Below, in pieces: positions 25,244 through 33,846 of a DNA stretch of 64,000 nt. The notes beneath the pieces were generated by a model, which was not told the DNA's origin, did no database searches, and saw nothing but the letters and a program-made list of their open reading frames with translations. A program made the position numbers and the translations under genes. Each line of letters starts with the position of its first letter. Within the stretch, counting starts at the first letter, position 1. This DNA is from OMII01 sp947467385 (GTDB taxonomy: Bacteria; Bdellovibrionota_C; UBA2361; OMII01): assembly GCA_044360075.1 (NCBI GenBank), contig JBIKLA010000003.1:62001-126000 (forward strand), given 5' to 3'.

Positions 25244-27439
25244 TCACGGCGTTTCGATGGCCGCTGAGAGCTCAATGTGGAGCGTTTGGCGGCCACCACA
25301 AGAGTCCCACACCTCAAGCTCAAGGGTTATTGGCCGCGGCGCCGCGGCCTTAAAGACAGCCGAGCAGCAAAGCTTCCCGGAATCGCGCGTCACGGTGCAC
25401 ACCAACTTGGGATAGTCACGCCATGACGCGTAACGCGTCTCGCCGTCATCAAGCAGGATCTCACACGAAGCCGATGTATCAGTGAACCCAAGCAGCCGGT
25501 AGCTACTCGGCGCCTCAGCCGAAAGATTTCGGGGCGGCGGACACATTGGGACGAGCGACCCGAGGCGCAGGAAGAGCGGAATCTCCGCGAGCGGGGCCTC
25601 GGCAAAAGCCGAACCCGCCGGCCATACCGACTCGCCCGCAAGCCCCGTTGGACCATGCGACACCTTCAGCCATGGCTGCTGCGGCAGGTGCACGTCCCTC
25701 CCCTCGACGGCCGCCTCCATCAGCGGGGCAACAAGGAGCGCCCGTCCGCAAAAAAACTGCCCATCGTTGAGCCGGCGTTGCGCCTGAGGGAACTCAAAAA
25801 ATGTGCCCCGTATGAAAGGCTCGCCATGCGTCGCGCTGCGCACGAACTCGGAATAGATATACGGCATCAGGGCATAGCGCATCGTGATTGCGTCACGGCA
25901 CAGCGACAGGGTCTCATCATCGAATGCCCATGGCTCCTGCGGGCAGGCCCACATCGCCGCATGGTTGCGCAGGAATGGAGCAAAGGCGCTTAGCTGCGTC
26001 CACCGGACCAGCATCTCCCCCGTGCAGTCGCCCCCGAAGCCTCCCGTGTCCGCCCCCACGAAGAGAAAGCCCGTGAGATTGAGAGAGATGAGCATCTGCA
26101 CATTCAGGGCAAGGTGCTCCCACCATGAGTGGTTGTCGCCAGTCCAGATCGCGCCGTAGCGGTGCATGCCAGGATAGCTGCTGCGCGACAGGACAAAGTG
26201 CCGTTTGTCGGGCTCGCTTCGCTCAAGCGCCTCTGCCAAAGCGCGCGTCATCTGCGTCCCGTACAGGTTGTGGACGAATCGGTTGATAACCTGCGCTTCG
26301 CCAACTGTGTGGCAGAACTCTGAGTAGTAGCTCTCGCGGCCCGACAGGCCGGGGCTAAACGCCATGTTTCCGAGCTCCTCGGTGTACGCCTCGTGCTCCA
26401 CAAGCGCCTGCATGCGGCCCGCGAACTCCTTTATGGCTTGCGGCGTGTAGAAGATTGAGGGCTCGTTCATGTCGTTCCAGAAGCCCGAAATCCCCTGCTC
26501 CCTGAGCCCCATGTAGAGCCCGCCCCACCACCCTCGCACCTCGGGCCGAAAAAAGTCCGGCAGCACAGTGGCACCAGGCCAGACAGCGGCAACGAAATCG
26601 CCCTCGCCATCTGCTCGCTTGCAGTAATATCCGAGCTCCTTGCCCTGCTCGTACACCGAGTAGCCGCTCTCGGCTTTGACGCCCGGATCGACGATTGAGA
26701 TGAGCCTTATTCCCTTTGCCCGAAGATCATCGCTCAGGCGGGAAAGGTCGGGAAATCGCTGCGGGTCGACCGTAAAGACCTTGTAGTCTTTCATGTAGTG
26801 GATATCGAGGTGAATAACATCGCACGGGATGTTGTGCTGCTCCATCTTAGCAGCGATCTCCCGCACCTCTGCCTCGTCGGCGTAGCTCCACCTGCTCTGG
26901 TGAAAGCCAAACGCCCAGCGCGGCGGCACATACGGTTGGCCAACGAGCTGCAGGTATGACCTTACGACCGACGCCGGCGAGCTACCGTCGATTCGCGCCA
27001 AGTAGAATCCCGGCCCCTCAATCCGAACCACAAGGCTCTCGCGATCATCCACTCCCGCATCGATCGTAATGGGGCCCGGAGAATCAAAGAAGATCCCAAA
27101 TGGCTCATCTCGCAAGACGATCATAAATGGGTGGGAGCCATACATGCCGCGCTGGGCTGGCGTGTGAACCGGAACGTCGGCGGCAAAAAGCCGGAATTGC
27201 TGTCCCCGCAGGCTCACGGGACCCATGTGCTGGCCCAGGCCCACGAGCGCATCGCTTTGTAACAGCGGAATCGTTACCGTAAAACCGGCACCCTGCTGCT
27301 CTTCAATCGTGCACCACTTCGGAGCAATCCCATTTCGCCAATCCCATTCCTGAGAAGGCGCCACAAAGGCGCCAGTGTCAAACGGGGCGCCGTAACAAAA
27401 CACGTTAACCTGGGGGGCTGGTTGGGCGACGCGCAGCAT
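25244..27439 (-). CDS. Glycoside hydrolase family 31 (alpha-glucosidase type)
   Basis: 731 residues. Retaining alpha-glycosidase of the GH31 family. The catalytic nucleophile sits in GFWNDMNEPSIF and the acid/base region is LFVGADTGGFGGDC. WAFGFHQSRWSY at the barrel start and the metal-like HLDIHYMKDYKVF strand are also standard. There is an N-terminal beta-sandwich and a C-terminal beta region, and no signal peptide, so it should act in the cytoplasm on imported or storage oligosaccharides such as glycogen-derived maltosides. The ATG has AGG about seven bases upstream. It is tail-to-tail with alaS with no spacer. Confidence 0.92.
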   Translation of the reverse strand: MLRVAQPAPQVNVFCYGAPFDTGAFVAPSQEWDWRNGIAPKWCTIEEQQGAGFTVTIPLLQSDALVGLGQHMGPVSLRGQQFRLFAADVPVHTPAQRGMYGSHPFMIVLRDEPFGIFFDSPGPITIDAGVDDRESLVVRIEGPGFYLARIDGSSPASVVRSYLQLVGQPYVPPRWAFGFHQSRWSYADEAEVREIAAKMEQHNIPCDVIHLDIHYMKDYKVFTVDPQRFPDLSRLSDDLRAKGIRLISIVDPGVKAESGYSVYEQGKELGYYCKRADGEGDFVAAVWPGATVLPDFFRPEVRGWWGGLYMGLREQGISGFWNDMNEPSIFYTPQAIKEFAGRMQALVEHEAYTEELGNMAFSPGLSGRESYYSEFCHTVGEAQVINRFVHNLYGTQMTRALAEALERSEPDKRHFVLSRSSYPGMHRYGAIWTGDNHSWWEHLALNVQMLISLNLTGFLFVGADTGGFGGDCTGEMLVRWTQLSAFAPFLRNHAAMWACPQEPWAFDDETLSLCRDAITMRYALMPYIYSEFVRSATHGEPFIRGTFFEFPQAQRRLNDGQFFCGRALLVAPLMEAAVEGRDVHLPQQPWLKVSHGPTGLAGESVWPAGSAFAEAPLAEIPLFLRLGSLVPMCPPPRNLSAEAPSSYRLLGFTDTSASCEILLDDGETRYASWRDYPKLVCTVTRDSGKLCCSAVFKAAAPRPITLELEVWDSCGGRQTLHIELSAAIETP

Positions 27440-27632
27440 TGGGCCTCACAAAAGCAGGAATCGCCGAACAGTGTAGCCAATGTGTAGCGGCCGTTCCACT
27501 AGAGGAGAATTCCGCGCAGGCCATCGGCTCGGCTGAACGCCCACCTCCGCTTATAGTTAGGGAGGTTACGGCAGATCTCTCAGGACTCTCGGCCCAATTC
27601 TGAAATGTTTTCTGAATCCAGAGTCCCAAACG

Positions 27633-29120
27633 CTAGCGTGCGCCCGTTCCGAAGAGCACCGCCGGGATGGTGCGAACGAGGAGGACAAGGTCGCCAACCA
27701 GGGACCAGTTGTCGATGTAGTGCAGGTCGAGCTTCACCCACGAGTCAAAGTCATTAATCTCATTTCGTCCATTCACCTGCCACGTGCATGTGATCCCGGG
27801 ACGCATAGAGAGGCGGCGGCGCGATCGGCGCTCGTATAGGCTAACCTCGCCTGGAATCGGCGGTCGTGGCCCGACGAGGCTCATGTCGCCGATGAACACG
27901 TTCCAGAGCTGCGGAAGCTCATCGAGGCTAAAGCGACGCATAAAGCGGCCGAACGGAGTGATGCGCGGATCGTTTCGCATCTTGAATGCCGGCCCCTGCA
28001 TCTCGTTCTTGGCCTTAAGCTCTTCGAGCCCTCGCTCGGCCCCGACGAACATTGAGCGGAACTTGAGCATCTGAAAGAGCCGCCCATTGAGCCCCATGCG
28101 GGTCTGCCTAAAGATAATCGGCCCGGGCGTTGTCTTTACGCCGAGCGCCAACAGCGCAAACGCCGGGGCCAGGATAATGAGCAGTGCGCCGGACAGAACG
28201 ATATCGATAAGGCGCTTGAGGGCGAGCTCCCAAGTATCGCCCGGGGGTGTCTGGAAGTGAATGAGCGGCATGCCGCCAAAGTAGCTTATCTCCGACTTAA
28301 TGAGGCCAATACTGAAGAGATCCGCAGCGATCGTTGTGCGCACCCCCTGCTCCGCGCAGGCAAGGATGGTCTCCTCGACGGCCGGCATAACGTCGACGAC
28401 GTCGGCAAAGAGCACCTCATCGATCGCATAATCCTCAAGCGCACGACACACCGCCGCCGAGCCGACTAAGACCCGTCCCACCTGCACCGTGGGCTCAAGA
28501 TCTCGCTTGAGCAGCTGCACGGTCGCAGTCTGGTGCGCGTCCGGCTCGCGCAGGTCCGCGAATGCCCGGATGTGGATCCCAAGCTCCGGACGGCCAACTA
28601 TCTCGCGCGCCAGCCGCACCGACTGCTCACCAACGCCACACACCACAACATTGCGGTAATTCCTTCCCCGACGACGCCAGAAGCGCAGGAACTTCAGGAT
28701 CGAGTAGCGCTCAAGCGACAGCCCGCATCCGGTGAGCAGCACAAAGAGCGCGACGAACGAGCGACTAATGTCGACCTTGAGCAGGAACAGGGTCGCCGCG
28801 AGCGAAACGAACACGAAGCCGCTGCTGACGAGCGCCACACGGAAGAGCCGCCACACAGAGCTCAGGCGCATGCTGCCGTAGGCACCCATGAGATTAAGCG
28901 AGAGGCCATACCCCAGGAGCGCAACGACCAGCACGAGGAAGTAGTCCTTTATCGGCGCGAGCGAGAGCTTTCCCTCAAAAGGGAGGTTAAGATCGAGGAT
29001 GTCGTTCCAGAAGATAAGCGAGTCGCGGCCGTAATAGGCAGCAAAGAACGACGCCATGATGATGACGTTGTCGCCAAGCCGCTCCAGGCGGGATATGAGC
29101 CGCGAGTTCTGTTTAAGCAT
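27633..29120 (-). CDS. Exopolysaccharide polyprenyl glycosylphosphotransferase
   Basis: 495 residues of the WbaP/WcaJ type. It starts polysaccharide assembly by moving a sugar-1-phosphate from a nucleotide sugar to undecaprenyl phosphate in the inner membrane. Four N-terminal helices precede a Rossmann-like CoA-binding-type region (VVVCGVGEQSVRLAREI). A further helix (RLIDIVLSGALLIILAPAFA) then leads into the catalytic domain with KFRSMFV, the DELPQLWNV block and GDMSLVGPRPP. The sugar cannot be told from sequence. The nucleotide-sugar epimerase and dehydrogenase at 53.5-55.9 kb may supply it, although they are 25 kb away. Confidence 0.9.
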   Translation of the reverse strand: MLKQNSRLISRLERLGDNVIIMASFFAAYYGRDSLIFWNDILDLNLPFEGKLSLAPIKDYFLVLVVALLGYGLSLNLMGAYGSMRLSSVWRLFRVALVSSGFVFVSLAATLFLLKVDISRSFVALFVLLTGCGLSLERYSILKFLRFWRRRGRNYRNVVVCGVGEQSVRLAREIVGRPELGIHIRAFADLREPDAHQTATVQLLKRDLEPTVQVGRVLVGSAAVCRALEDYAIDEVLFADVVDVMPAVEETILACAEQGVRTTIAADLFSIGLIKSEISYFGGMPLIHFQTPPGDTWELALKRLIDIVLSGALLIILAPAFALLALGVKTTPGPIIFRQTRMGLNGRLFQMLKFRSMFVGAERGLEELKAKNEMQGPAFKMRNDPRITPFGRFMRRFSLDELPQLWNVFIGDMSLVGPRPPIPGEVSLYERRSRRRLSMRPGITCTWQVNGRNEINDFDSWVKLDLHYIDNWSLVGDLVLLVRTIPAVLFGTGAR

Positions 29121-29336
29121 ACGAGGGGAATCAGCAACTTATGGTAGGCTTTCGGCGCCCGTTAAACAAGCCTGGTTGGCCCCAAAAGAGCGCCTCGCAG
29201 CCCCCTGAAAGGGCCCTAAACCCCTACTCTTGCTAGACCGGTCGAGCCACCTCGCACAGCTCTCTAACCGCCCTCCCCCCAAGGCGCACTCACGCCGTAG
29301 CTTCTTCTTGCGCCCAGCTTCCGCTACCCTCCGAGC

Positions 29337-29780
29337 ATGAGAGTTATCCTTCAGCGCGTCCAGAGCGCCAGCGTCAAGGTCGATAACGCCGTGGTCGGCG
29401 AGATCCGCCAGGGGCTCCTTCTTCTTGTTGGCTTCGGCCAGGGTGACTCAGAGTCGTGCATCGCTGGGATGGTTGAGAAGGTTACGAAGATGCGCATCTT
29501 TCCGAATGAGCAGGGGCGCTTCGACCGCTCGGTGCTGGACGTCGGAGGAGAGATCCTAGCCGTTTCGCAATTCACCCTTTACGCCGACACCTCGAGGGGT
29601 CGACGCCCTGAGTTTTTTCAGGCTCTCAATCCACCGGAGGCAGAGCCCCTCTTCAAGAATTTTCTTGAGGTGTTGCGCTCATCCGGCGTGGCGAAGGTCG
29701 CCTCTGGAGTGTTCGGGGCGCATATGCTGGTTGAGTCTATTAACGACGGGCCGGTGACTATCACCCTTGAGCGCTCGTAG
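29337..29780 (+). CDS. dtd: D-aminoacyl-tRNA deacylase
   Basis: 147 residues, the standard length. Removes D-amino acids (and glycine from tRNA-Ala) from mischarged tRNA. Conserved blocks are MRVILQRV, the SQFTLYADTSRGRRPEF active-site motif and NDGPVTITLE near the C-terminus (usually NxGPVT). The gene has its own 200-base upstream region and is convergent with rarA. In this genome it could partly offset the missing C-Ala domain of AlaRS in Ala/Gly quality control, though that idea is speculative. Confidence 0.95.
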   Translation: MRVILQRVQSASVKVDNAVVGEIRQGLLLLVGFGQGDSESCIAGMVEKVTKMRIFPNEQGRFDRSVLDVGGEILAVSQFTLYADTSRGRRPEFFQALNPPEAEPLFKNFLEVLRSSGVAKVASGVFGAHMLVESINDGPVTITLERS

Positions 29781-29786
29781 GGAGCC

Positions 29787-31052
29787 TCACCCCTCGCTGC
29801 TTTTCTTTCCCAGCTGTCCCAGCCACGCCAGCCGCTCCTTGATAGTCTTCTCGTTGCCCCGGTCGCTGGGCTCATAGAACGGCCGTCCCGGCACGCCTTT
29901 GGGCATGTATTCAACCCCGGGCGCGTAGCCGTAGGGCTCATCATGTGGGTAAACGTATCCCTTCCCATATCCCAGGCTCTTCATGAGGCCCGTTTCTGGG
30001 TTGCGCAGATGCAGCGGAACCTCGCCGTTGGGCGCCTTCGCCACGGCGGCAAGCGCCCGATTGAGGGCCACGTAACTGCGATTCGATTTCGGGGCGGTCG
30101 CAAGGTATGTGATGCACTGCGCTATCGGTATGCGGCCCTCGGGGATCCCCACGAGCTCGAACGCCTGGAGCGTCGAAACGGCGATCTGGAGCGCGCGCGG
30201 ATCGGCGTTTCCAATATCCTCGCTGGCGAAGATAACGAGCCTCCGGATAAGGAAGCGCGGATCTTCGCCCCCTTCCAGCATGCGAAACCCATAGTAGAGC
30301 GCTGCATCTGCGTCAGAACCACGCAGGCTTTTTATGAAGGCTGACGATATGTTGTAGTGGCCCTCACCGTCGCGATCGTACGAAGCCAGACCTCCCTGCG
30401 ACAGGAACTCACGGATGGCCTGCTCCGTCACTTCTTTCGGCTTTGGGCCGCGCGAGTCAACGAAGGACTCGAGCAAGTTCAGGAGCCTGCGCCCGTCCCC
30501 GCCGCTCGCCTCCTGCAAAAGCTCGCGAGCCGCCGGCTCAAGAGAGCACCCGAGCTCGTGCTCGCCGCGCTGCGCGATCGAAGCGAGGGCCTCCGACCCC
30601 AGGGGCTTAAGCACAACGACGCGGCAGCGAGAGAGGAGCGCCGAGGTAAGATAGAAGGAGGGATTCTCAGTCGTTGCCCCCACGAGAGCTATCGTGCCCG
30701 CCTCAACGTGCGGCAAGAACGCGTCCTGCTGTCCCTTGTTGAAGCGGTGGATCTCGTCCACAAATAGCAATGTCGGGCGCGCCATACCTTTAGCCTGCTC
30801 GACGACTTCGCGCACGTCCTTCACCCCCGAGAGCACCGCCGAAATCTCGACGAATTCGCAGTCGTATGAGCCGCCGATAATCTTGGCCAGCGTCGTCTTA
30901 CCCGAGCCGGGAGGTCCCCACAGGATAGCCGAGGGAATGCGCCCCTTGCCCGCACGAAGCTGCTGAATGAACGTGCGATCGAGGTTATCGAGGCCCGAAA
31001 AGTCGTCGAGCGTGCGCGGCCGCAGCCTCTCTGCCAGGGGAACGCGGCTCAT
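29787..31052 (-). CDS. rarA: Replication-associated recombination protein RarA (MgsA)
   Basis: 421 residues. AAA+ clamp-loader-like ATPase that acts at stalled replication forks. Walker A is GPPGSGKTT (46-54), Walker B LLFVDEIHRF, and sensor 1 region LVGATTENPSF. The C-terminal tetramerisation region (YDRDGEGHYNISSAFIKSLR followed by GSDADAALYY) is fully present. Its start codon overlaps the stop of the M20 peptidase gene by four bases (ATGA), so the two are translationally coupled. The coupling to a peptidase has no known functional reason. Confidence 0.95.
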   Translation of the reverse strand: MSRVPLAERLRPRTLDDFSGLDNLDRTFIQQLRAGKGRIPSAILWGPPGSGKTTLAKIIGGSYDCEFVEISAVLSGVKDVREVVEQAKGMARPTLLFVDEIHRFNKGQQDAFLPHVEAGTIALVGATTENPSFYLTSALLSRCRVVVLKPLGSEALASIAQRGEHELGCSLEPAARELLQEASGGDGRRLLNLLESFVDSRGPKPKEVTEQAIREFLSQGGLASYDRDGEGHYNISSAFIKSLRGSDADAALYYGFRMLEGGEDPRFLIRRLVIFASEDIGNADPRALQIAVSTLQAFELVGIPEGRIPIAQCITYLATAPKSNRSYVALNRALAAVAKAPNGEVPLHLRNPETGLMKSLGYGKGYVYPHDEPYGYAPGVEYMPKGVPGRPFYEPSDRGNEKTIKERLAWLGQLGKKSSEG

Positions 31053-32404
31053 ACAACGCTAAAAAACGAAGTGACATAGCGGAACCCCTCTTGGAGCTGC
31101 CTAAGCGAGAACGACTCATCAGGAGCGTGGATCTTGTCCCCCTCTTCGCCAAAACCCACAAGCAGCGGGTCAGCTCCGGAAACAACCGCAAGCTTCGCAA
31201 CGATCGGAATGCTTGCGCCCTCCCACAGGTACACGGGCTCTTGCCCGAAGGCCTTCACTATAGCTTCTCGCGCCTTCTTAATTACCGGCGACAGCGACGA
31301 GATACTGAGCGCGGGCCCACTGACCACCTTGTCGTGCACCTCGATGCGAACCCCCTCAACGCGCATCTGCTCAAGGTGCCGGACAACGATGTCAAATGTT
31401 TCCTGGGGCTCCTGTCCCTTAACGAGCCGCATAGAGAATTTTGCAAACGCGTGGCTCGGTATGACGGTCTTTCCTCCTGCTCCCTGGTATCCCCCTCCGA
31501 TGCCGTTAAGCTCAAGGGTCGGCCTAAACCCCCGCCGCTCCATGACAGGCACTCCACGCTCGCCTCCAGCGAGAGAAACCCCGAGCATCTCCTGCATATC
31601 ACCGACGTTAATCGGCGCCGAGTTGGCGAGCTTTTTATCCTCGTCGCTTACAGGCTTTACGTGGTCATAGAAGCCGGGCACCGCAACCGAGCCGTCCTTG
31701 TTGTACAGCGAAGCAACAATGGACGTGAGGGCCTGCAGCGGATTGAGCACAACACCGCCATACACCCCGGAGTGAAGGTCATACTTGGGCCCATGCACCT
31801 GGAGCTCAAAGTGCGCAGTGCCGCGCAGGCCCATCGTGATCGTCGGCTGGCTCGGCTGAATAACCCCAGTGTCACACACCATCAGCACATCGGCTTTGAG
31901 CCGGTCAGCCCACCCGTCGAGCCCCTGGTTAATCGCCTCGCTGCCGCTCTCCTCCTCTCCCTCGATCAGGACCTTAATCGTGGGGAGGTCCGCTCCCGCG
32001 GCACCAAGCGCTTCGATCGCCTTCATCCAGTAGAAAACCTGGCCCTTATTGTCCTGCGCCCCACGGGCATACATGCGCCCATCCCGTATCGTTGGCTCAA
32101 ACGGCGGGGAGCTCCATAGATTAAGGGGATCGACCGGCTGAACATCGTAGTGGCCATAGAACAGCACGGTTGGCTTGTTCGGGTTGCCCGGTATCTCGCC
32201 GAACACCAGCGGCAGGGTTTCGGTCGGCCAGACCTCGGTGCGGAAACCTAGCCCCTGCAGGTGCTCCGAGAGCCAGTTAGCGCACGAGACGCATTCGTCG
32301 TGGTAGGCCGGGTCGGCGCTGATGCTCTTAAAGGAGAGGAACTCTGTCCACTCCTTGATGAACCGCTCGCGGTTAGCAGAGAAATAATCGAGGTAGGTGC
32401 TCAT
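31049..32404 (-). CDS. M20-family dipeptidase
   Basis: 451 residues from the chosen start. Dizinc peptidase of the carnosinase-like M20A/F group (cytosolic nonspecific dipeptidase). Ligand motifs are YGHYDVQPVDP, ARGAQDNKG and IEGEEESGSEA, and a second dimerisation domain lies between about 200 and 310. An upstream ATG-like start at 32503 would add 33 residues without family similarity, so I use MSTYLDYF at 32404. The gene leads into rarA with a four-base overlap. It is divergent from pal, with about 240 bases between for both promoters. Confidence 0.88.
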   Translation of the reverse strand: MSTYLDYFSANRERFIKEWTEFLSFKSISADPAYHDECVSCANWLSEHLQGLGFRTEVWPTETLPLVFGEIPGNPNKPTVLFYGHYDVQPVDPLNLWSSPPFEPTIRDGRMYARGAQDNKGQVFYWMKAIEALGAAGADLPTIKVLIEGEEESGSEAINQGLDGWADRLKADVLMVCDTGVIQPSQPTITMGLRGTAHFELQVHGPKYDLHSGVYGGVVLNPLQALTSIVASLYNKDGSVAVPGFYDHVKPVSDEDKKLANSAPINVGDMQEMLGVSLAGGERGVPVMERRGFRPTLELNGIGGGYQGAGGKTVIPSHAFAKFSMRLVKGQEPQETFDIVVRHLEQMRVEGVRIEVHDKVVSGPALSISSLSPVIKKAREAIVKAFGQEPVYLWEGASIPIVAKLAVVSGADPLLVGFGEEGDKIHAPDESFSLRQLQEGFRYVTSFFSVV

Positions 32405-32645
32405 AATGCAGGATATTCGATAGGCCTTGCCACATTCTGCCCCAGATGCCGCTGCCCTTGAAGGGGGTATTGTCGCCAGGGACGAAATTGCGGCCTGGTC
32501 CATCCATCTAAAAACGACACCTGCCGAGTGCGAACCCGCGTATTAAGCCCTATTTTCCGCACTCTGCCGCCCAATAAGGCGATTGCGCTCTGCTGCGACG
32601 GATGCCAATATTTAGGGTATCAACATTTTTTCAAAGAGCGCAAAA

Positions 32646-33191
32646 ATGAGAGCATCTTATTCGTTCCTCCTGACCCCCATCTTAGTCGCAACGATTATTA
32701 CCTCCACCGGCTGTTCCTGGTTCAGTTCAGGAGACGGCGAGGGTAGCGGCGAGCTTTCAGAGTCCGATCTCGCCTCCCAGCGTGAGGGCCGCTTCGGCAT
32801 GGGCAACATTCCCACCGCCGAGGGTGAAGGAATGTTCCGTGACGTCCACTTCAATTTCGACTCCTATGCCGTTGAAGAGGAGTCCCACAACGACCTTGAG
32901 GCCAACGCCCGCACGCTCAAGACGCAGCCCATGACGATAACCCTAGAGGGTCACTGCGATGAGCGGGGCACGGTTGAGTACAATATGGCGCTCGGGGCAG
33001 CTCGCGCAAAGTCGGTTAAAAACGCACTTGTTAGCCTCGGCGTCCCATCTAGCCAGGTCGACACAATCAGCTATGGCGAGGAGATTCCACTCGATCCCGG
33101 GCATGACGAGTCTGCCTTTGCAAAGAACCGCCGGGTGCACTTCTCACCGGGATCAACAGCTTCCGCACAGCCGCAGACGAGCCGCTACTAA
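32646..33191 (+). CDS. pal: Peptidoglycan-associated lipoprotein Pal
   Basis: 181 residues. Signal peptide with lipobox ending STGC (Cys at about residue 23), a short flexible linker and an OmpA-like domain. Typical Pal motifs are VHFNFDSYAV, LEGHCDERGTVEYNMALG, AARAKSVKNAL and KNRRVHF. Anchored in the outer membrane, it binds peptidoglycan and is part of the Tol-Pal system. The tolABQR genes, which usually sit beside pal, are not in the window. A strong intrinsic terminator follows immediately. Confidence 0.92.
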   Translation: MRASYSFLLTPILVATIITSTGCSWFSSGDGEGSGELSESDLASQREGRFGMGNIPTAEGEGMFRDVHFNFDSYAVEEESHNDLEANARTLKTQPMTITLEGHCDERGTVEYNMALGAARAKSVKNALVSLGVPSSQVDTISYGEEIPLDPGHDESAFAKNRRVHFSPGSTASAQPQTSRY

Positions 33192-33216
33192 GCGGGATCG
33201 ATATGGGGCGCAAAAG

Positions 33217-33250
33217 AGCCGGAGCGGGTCACCCCCCGCCCGGCTTTTTT
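33217..33250 (+). terminator. Intrinsic terminator after pal
   Basis: AGCCGG, a one-base bulge and GCGGG, then a six-base loop, are matched by CCCGC and CCGGCT and followed by six T. The stem of eleven pairs is GC-rich, ends 26 bases after the pal stop and is the clearest hairpin terminator in the window. Confidence 0.9.
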
Positions 33251-33325
33251 GCTAGGCACTGCCAAGAGTAAAAGCCAGGGACGCGAAACCACTGCCGATG
33301 AAACCAAAACGCGTCGCAGGAGATG

Positions 33326-33460
33326 CTACCAAGCCGAAGCCTGGTTCATAACGAGGGAAGCTAGCGTCTCCACGGCTACTTCCAGCTCCCCCCCCTCCTC
33401 CGCACGCAAACCGCAGTAGACACCAACGAGAAAGACGCACGCGAGCACAATCACTTTCAT
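33326..33460 (-). CDS. Small membrane or exported peptide, 44 residues
   Basis: An ATG at 33460 has GGAG nine bases upstream. It encodes a short peptide with a hydrophobic N-terminal helix (KVIVLACVFLVGVYC), then an acidic amphipathic tail (EEGGELEVAVETL) ending in LVMNQASAW before a TAG stop. It lies between the pal terminator and the HTH fusion gene, on the opposite strand. Start, ribosome-binding site and topology look like a real small protein; lack of any homology I know keeps confidence modest. Confidence 0.4.
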   Translation of the reverse strand: MKVIVLACVFLVGVYCGLRAEEGGELEVAVETLASLVMNQASAW

Positions 33461-33846
33461 ACGAGGCTCCTACCACCTAAACCCTTCAAAACCGGACCGC
33501 TGAGCCGGCTAGTCAGCCAGCCCCTCGGCCCTTGCCCGTCCCTCGCCCCTGGCGGCTTGGGTCGACACCACCTACGTCCCACAACCGGAAGCAGTCCGTC
33601 AGCGGCGAGGCGAGAATTCACCTCTCATTCAGATTCCTTAAGCCCCAGAACGCTTCTGCCCTTTCGGCGGGGATTCGGGGACGGCAGCACTCCGTGGGAG
33701 TCCCAAAGGCATCTCCTTCACAAAATATCTGTTTGGCTGCACGGAGTGTTTGCCGGAGACTATTAGTCGTCCGCCAGTTCTGTGGGGGTGCCCATCCCCC
33801 CCGACACCTAATGCCCTAAAATAGATACTAATAGGAGTGCCTCCAT
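33461..33846. other. Intergenic region, 386 bases, with a 9-bp inverted repeat
   Basis: Divergent promoter region between the small ORF at 33326-33460 and the HTH fusion gene. No RNA gene signature. A long inverted repeat is described separately (33687-33749). The 3' end carries the AGGAG ribosome-binding site of the gene at 33847. Confidence 0.4.
33687..33749. repeat. Inverted repeat upstream of the HTH-solute-binding fusion gene
   Basis: CACTCCGTG at 33688-33696 recurs as its exact reverse complement CACGGAGTG at 33740-33748, separated by 43 bases; with a G-T pair and an A-T pair it extends to eleven. It ends about 100 bases ahead of the gene. Either a two-site operator, for example for autoregulation, or an RNA stem. 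Confidence 0.4.
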
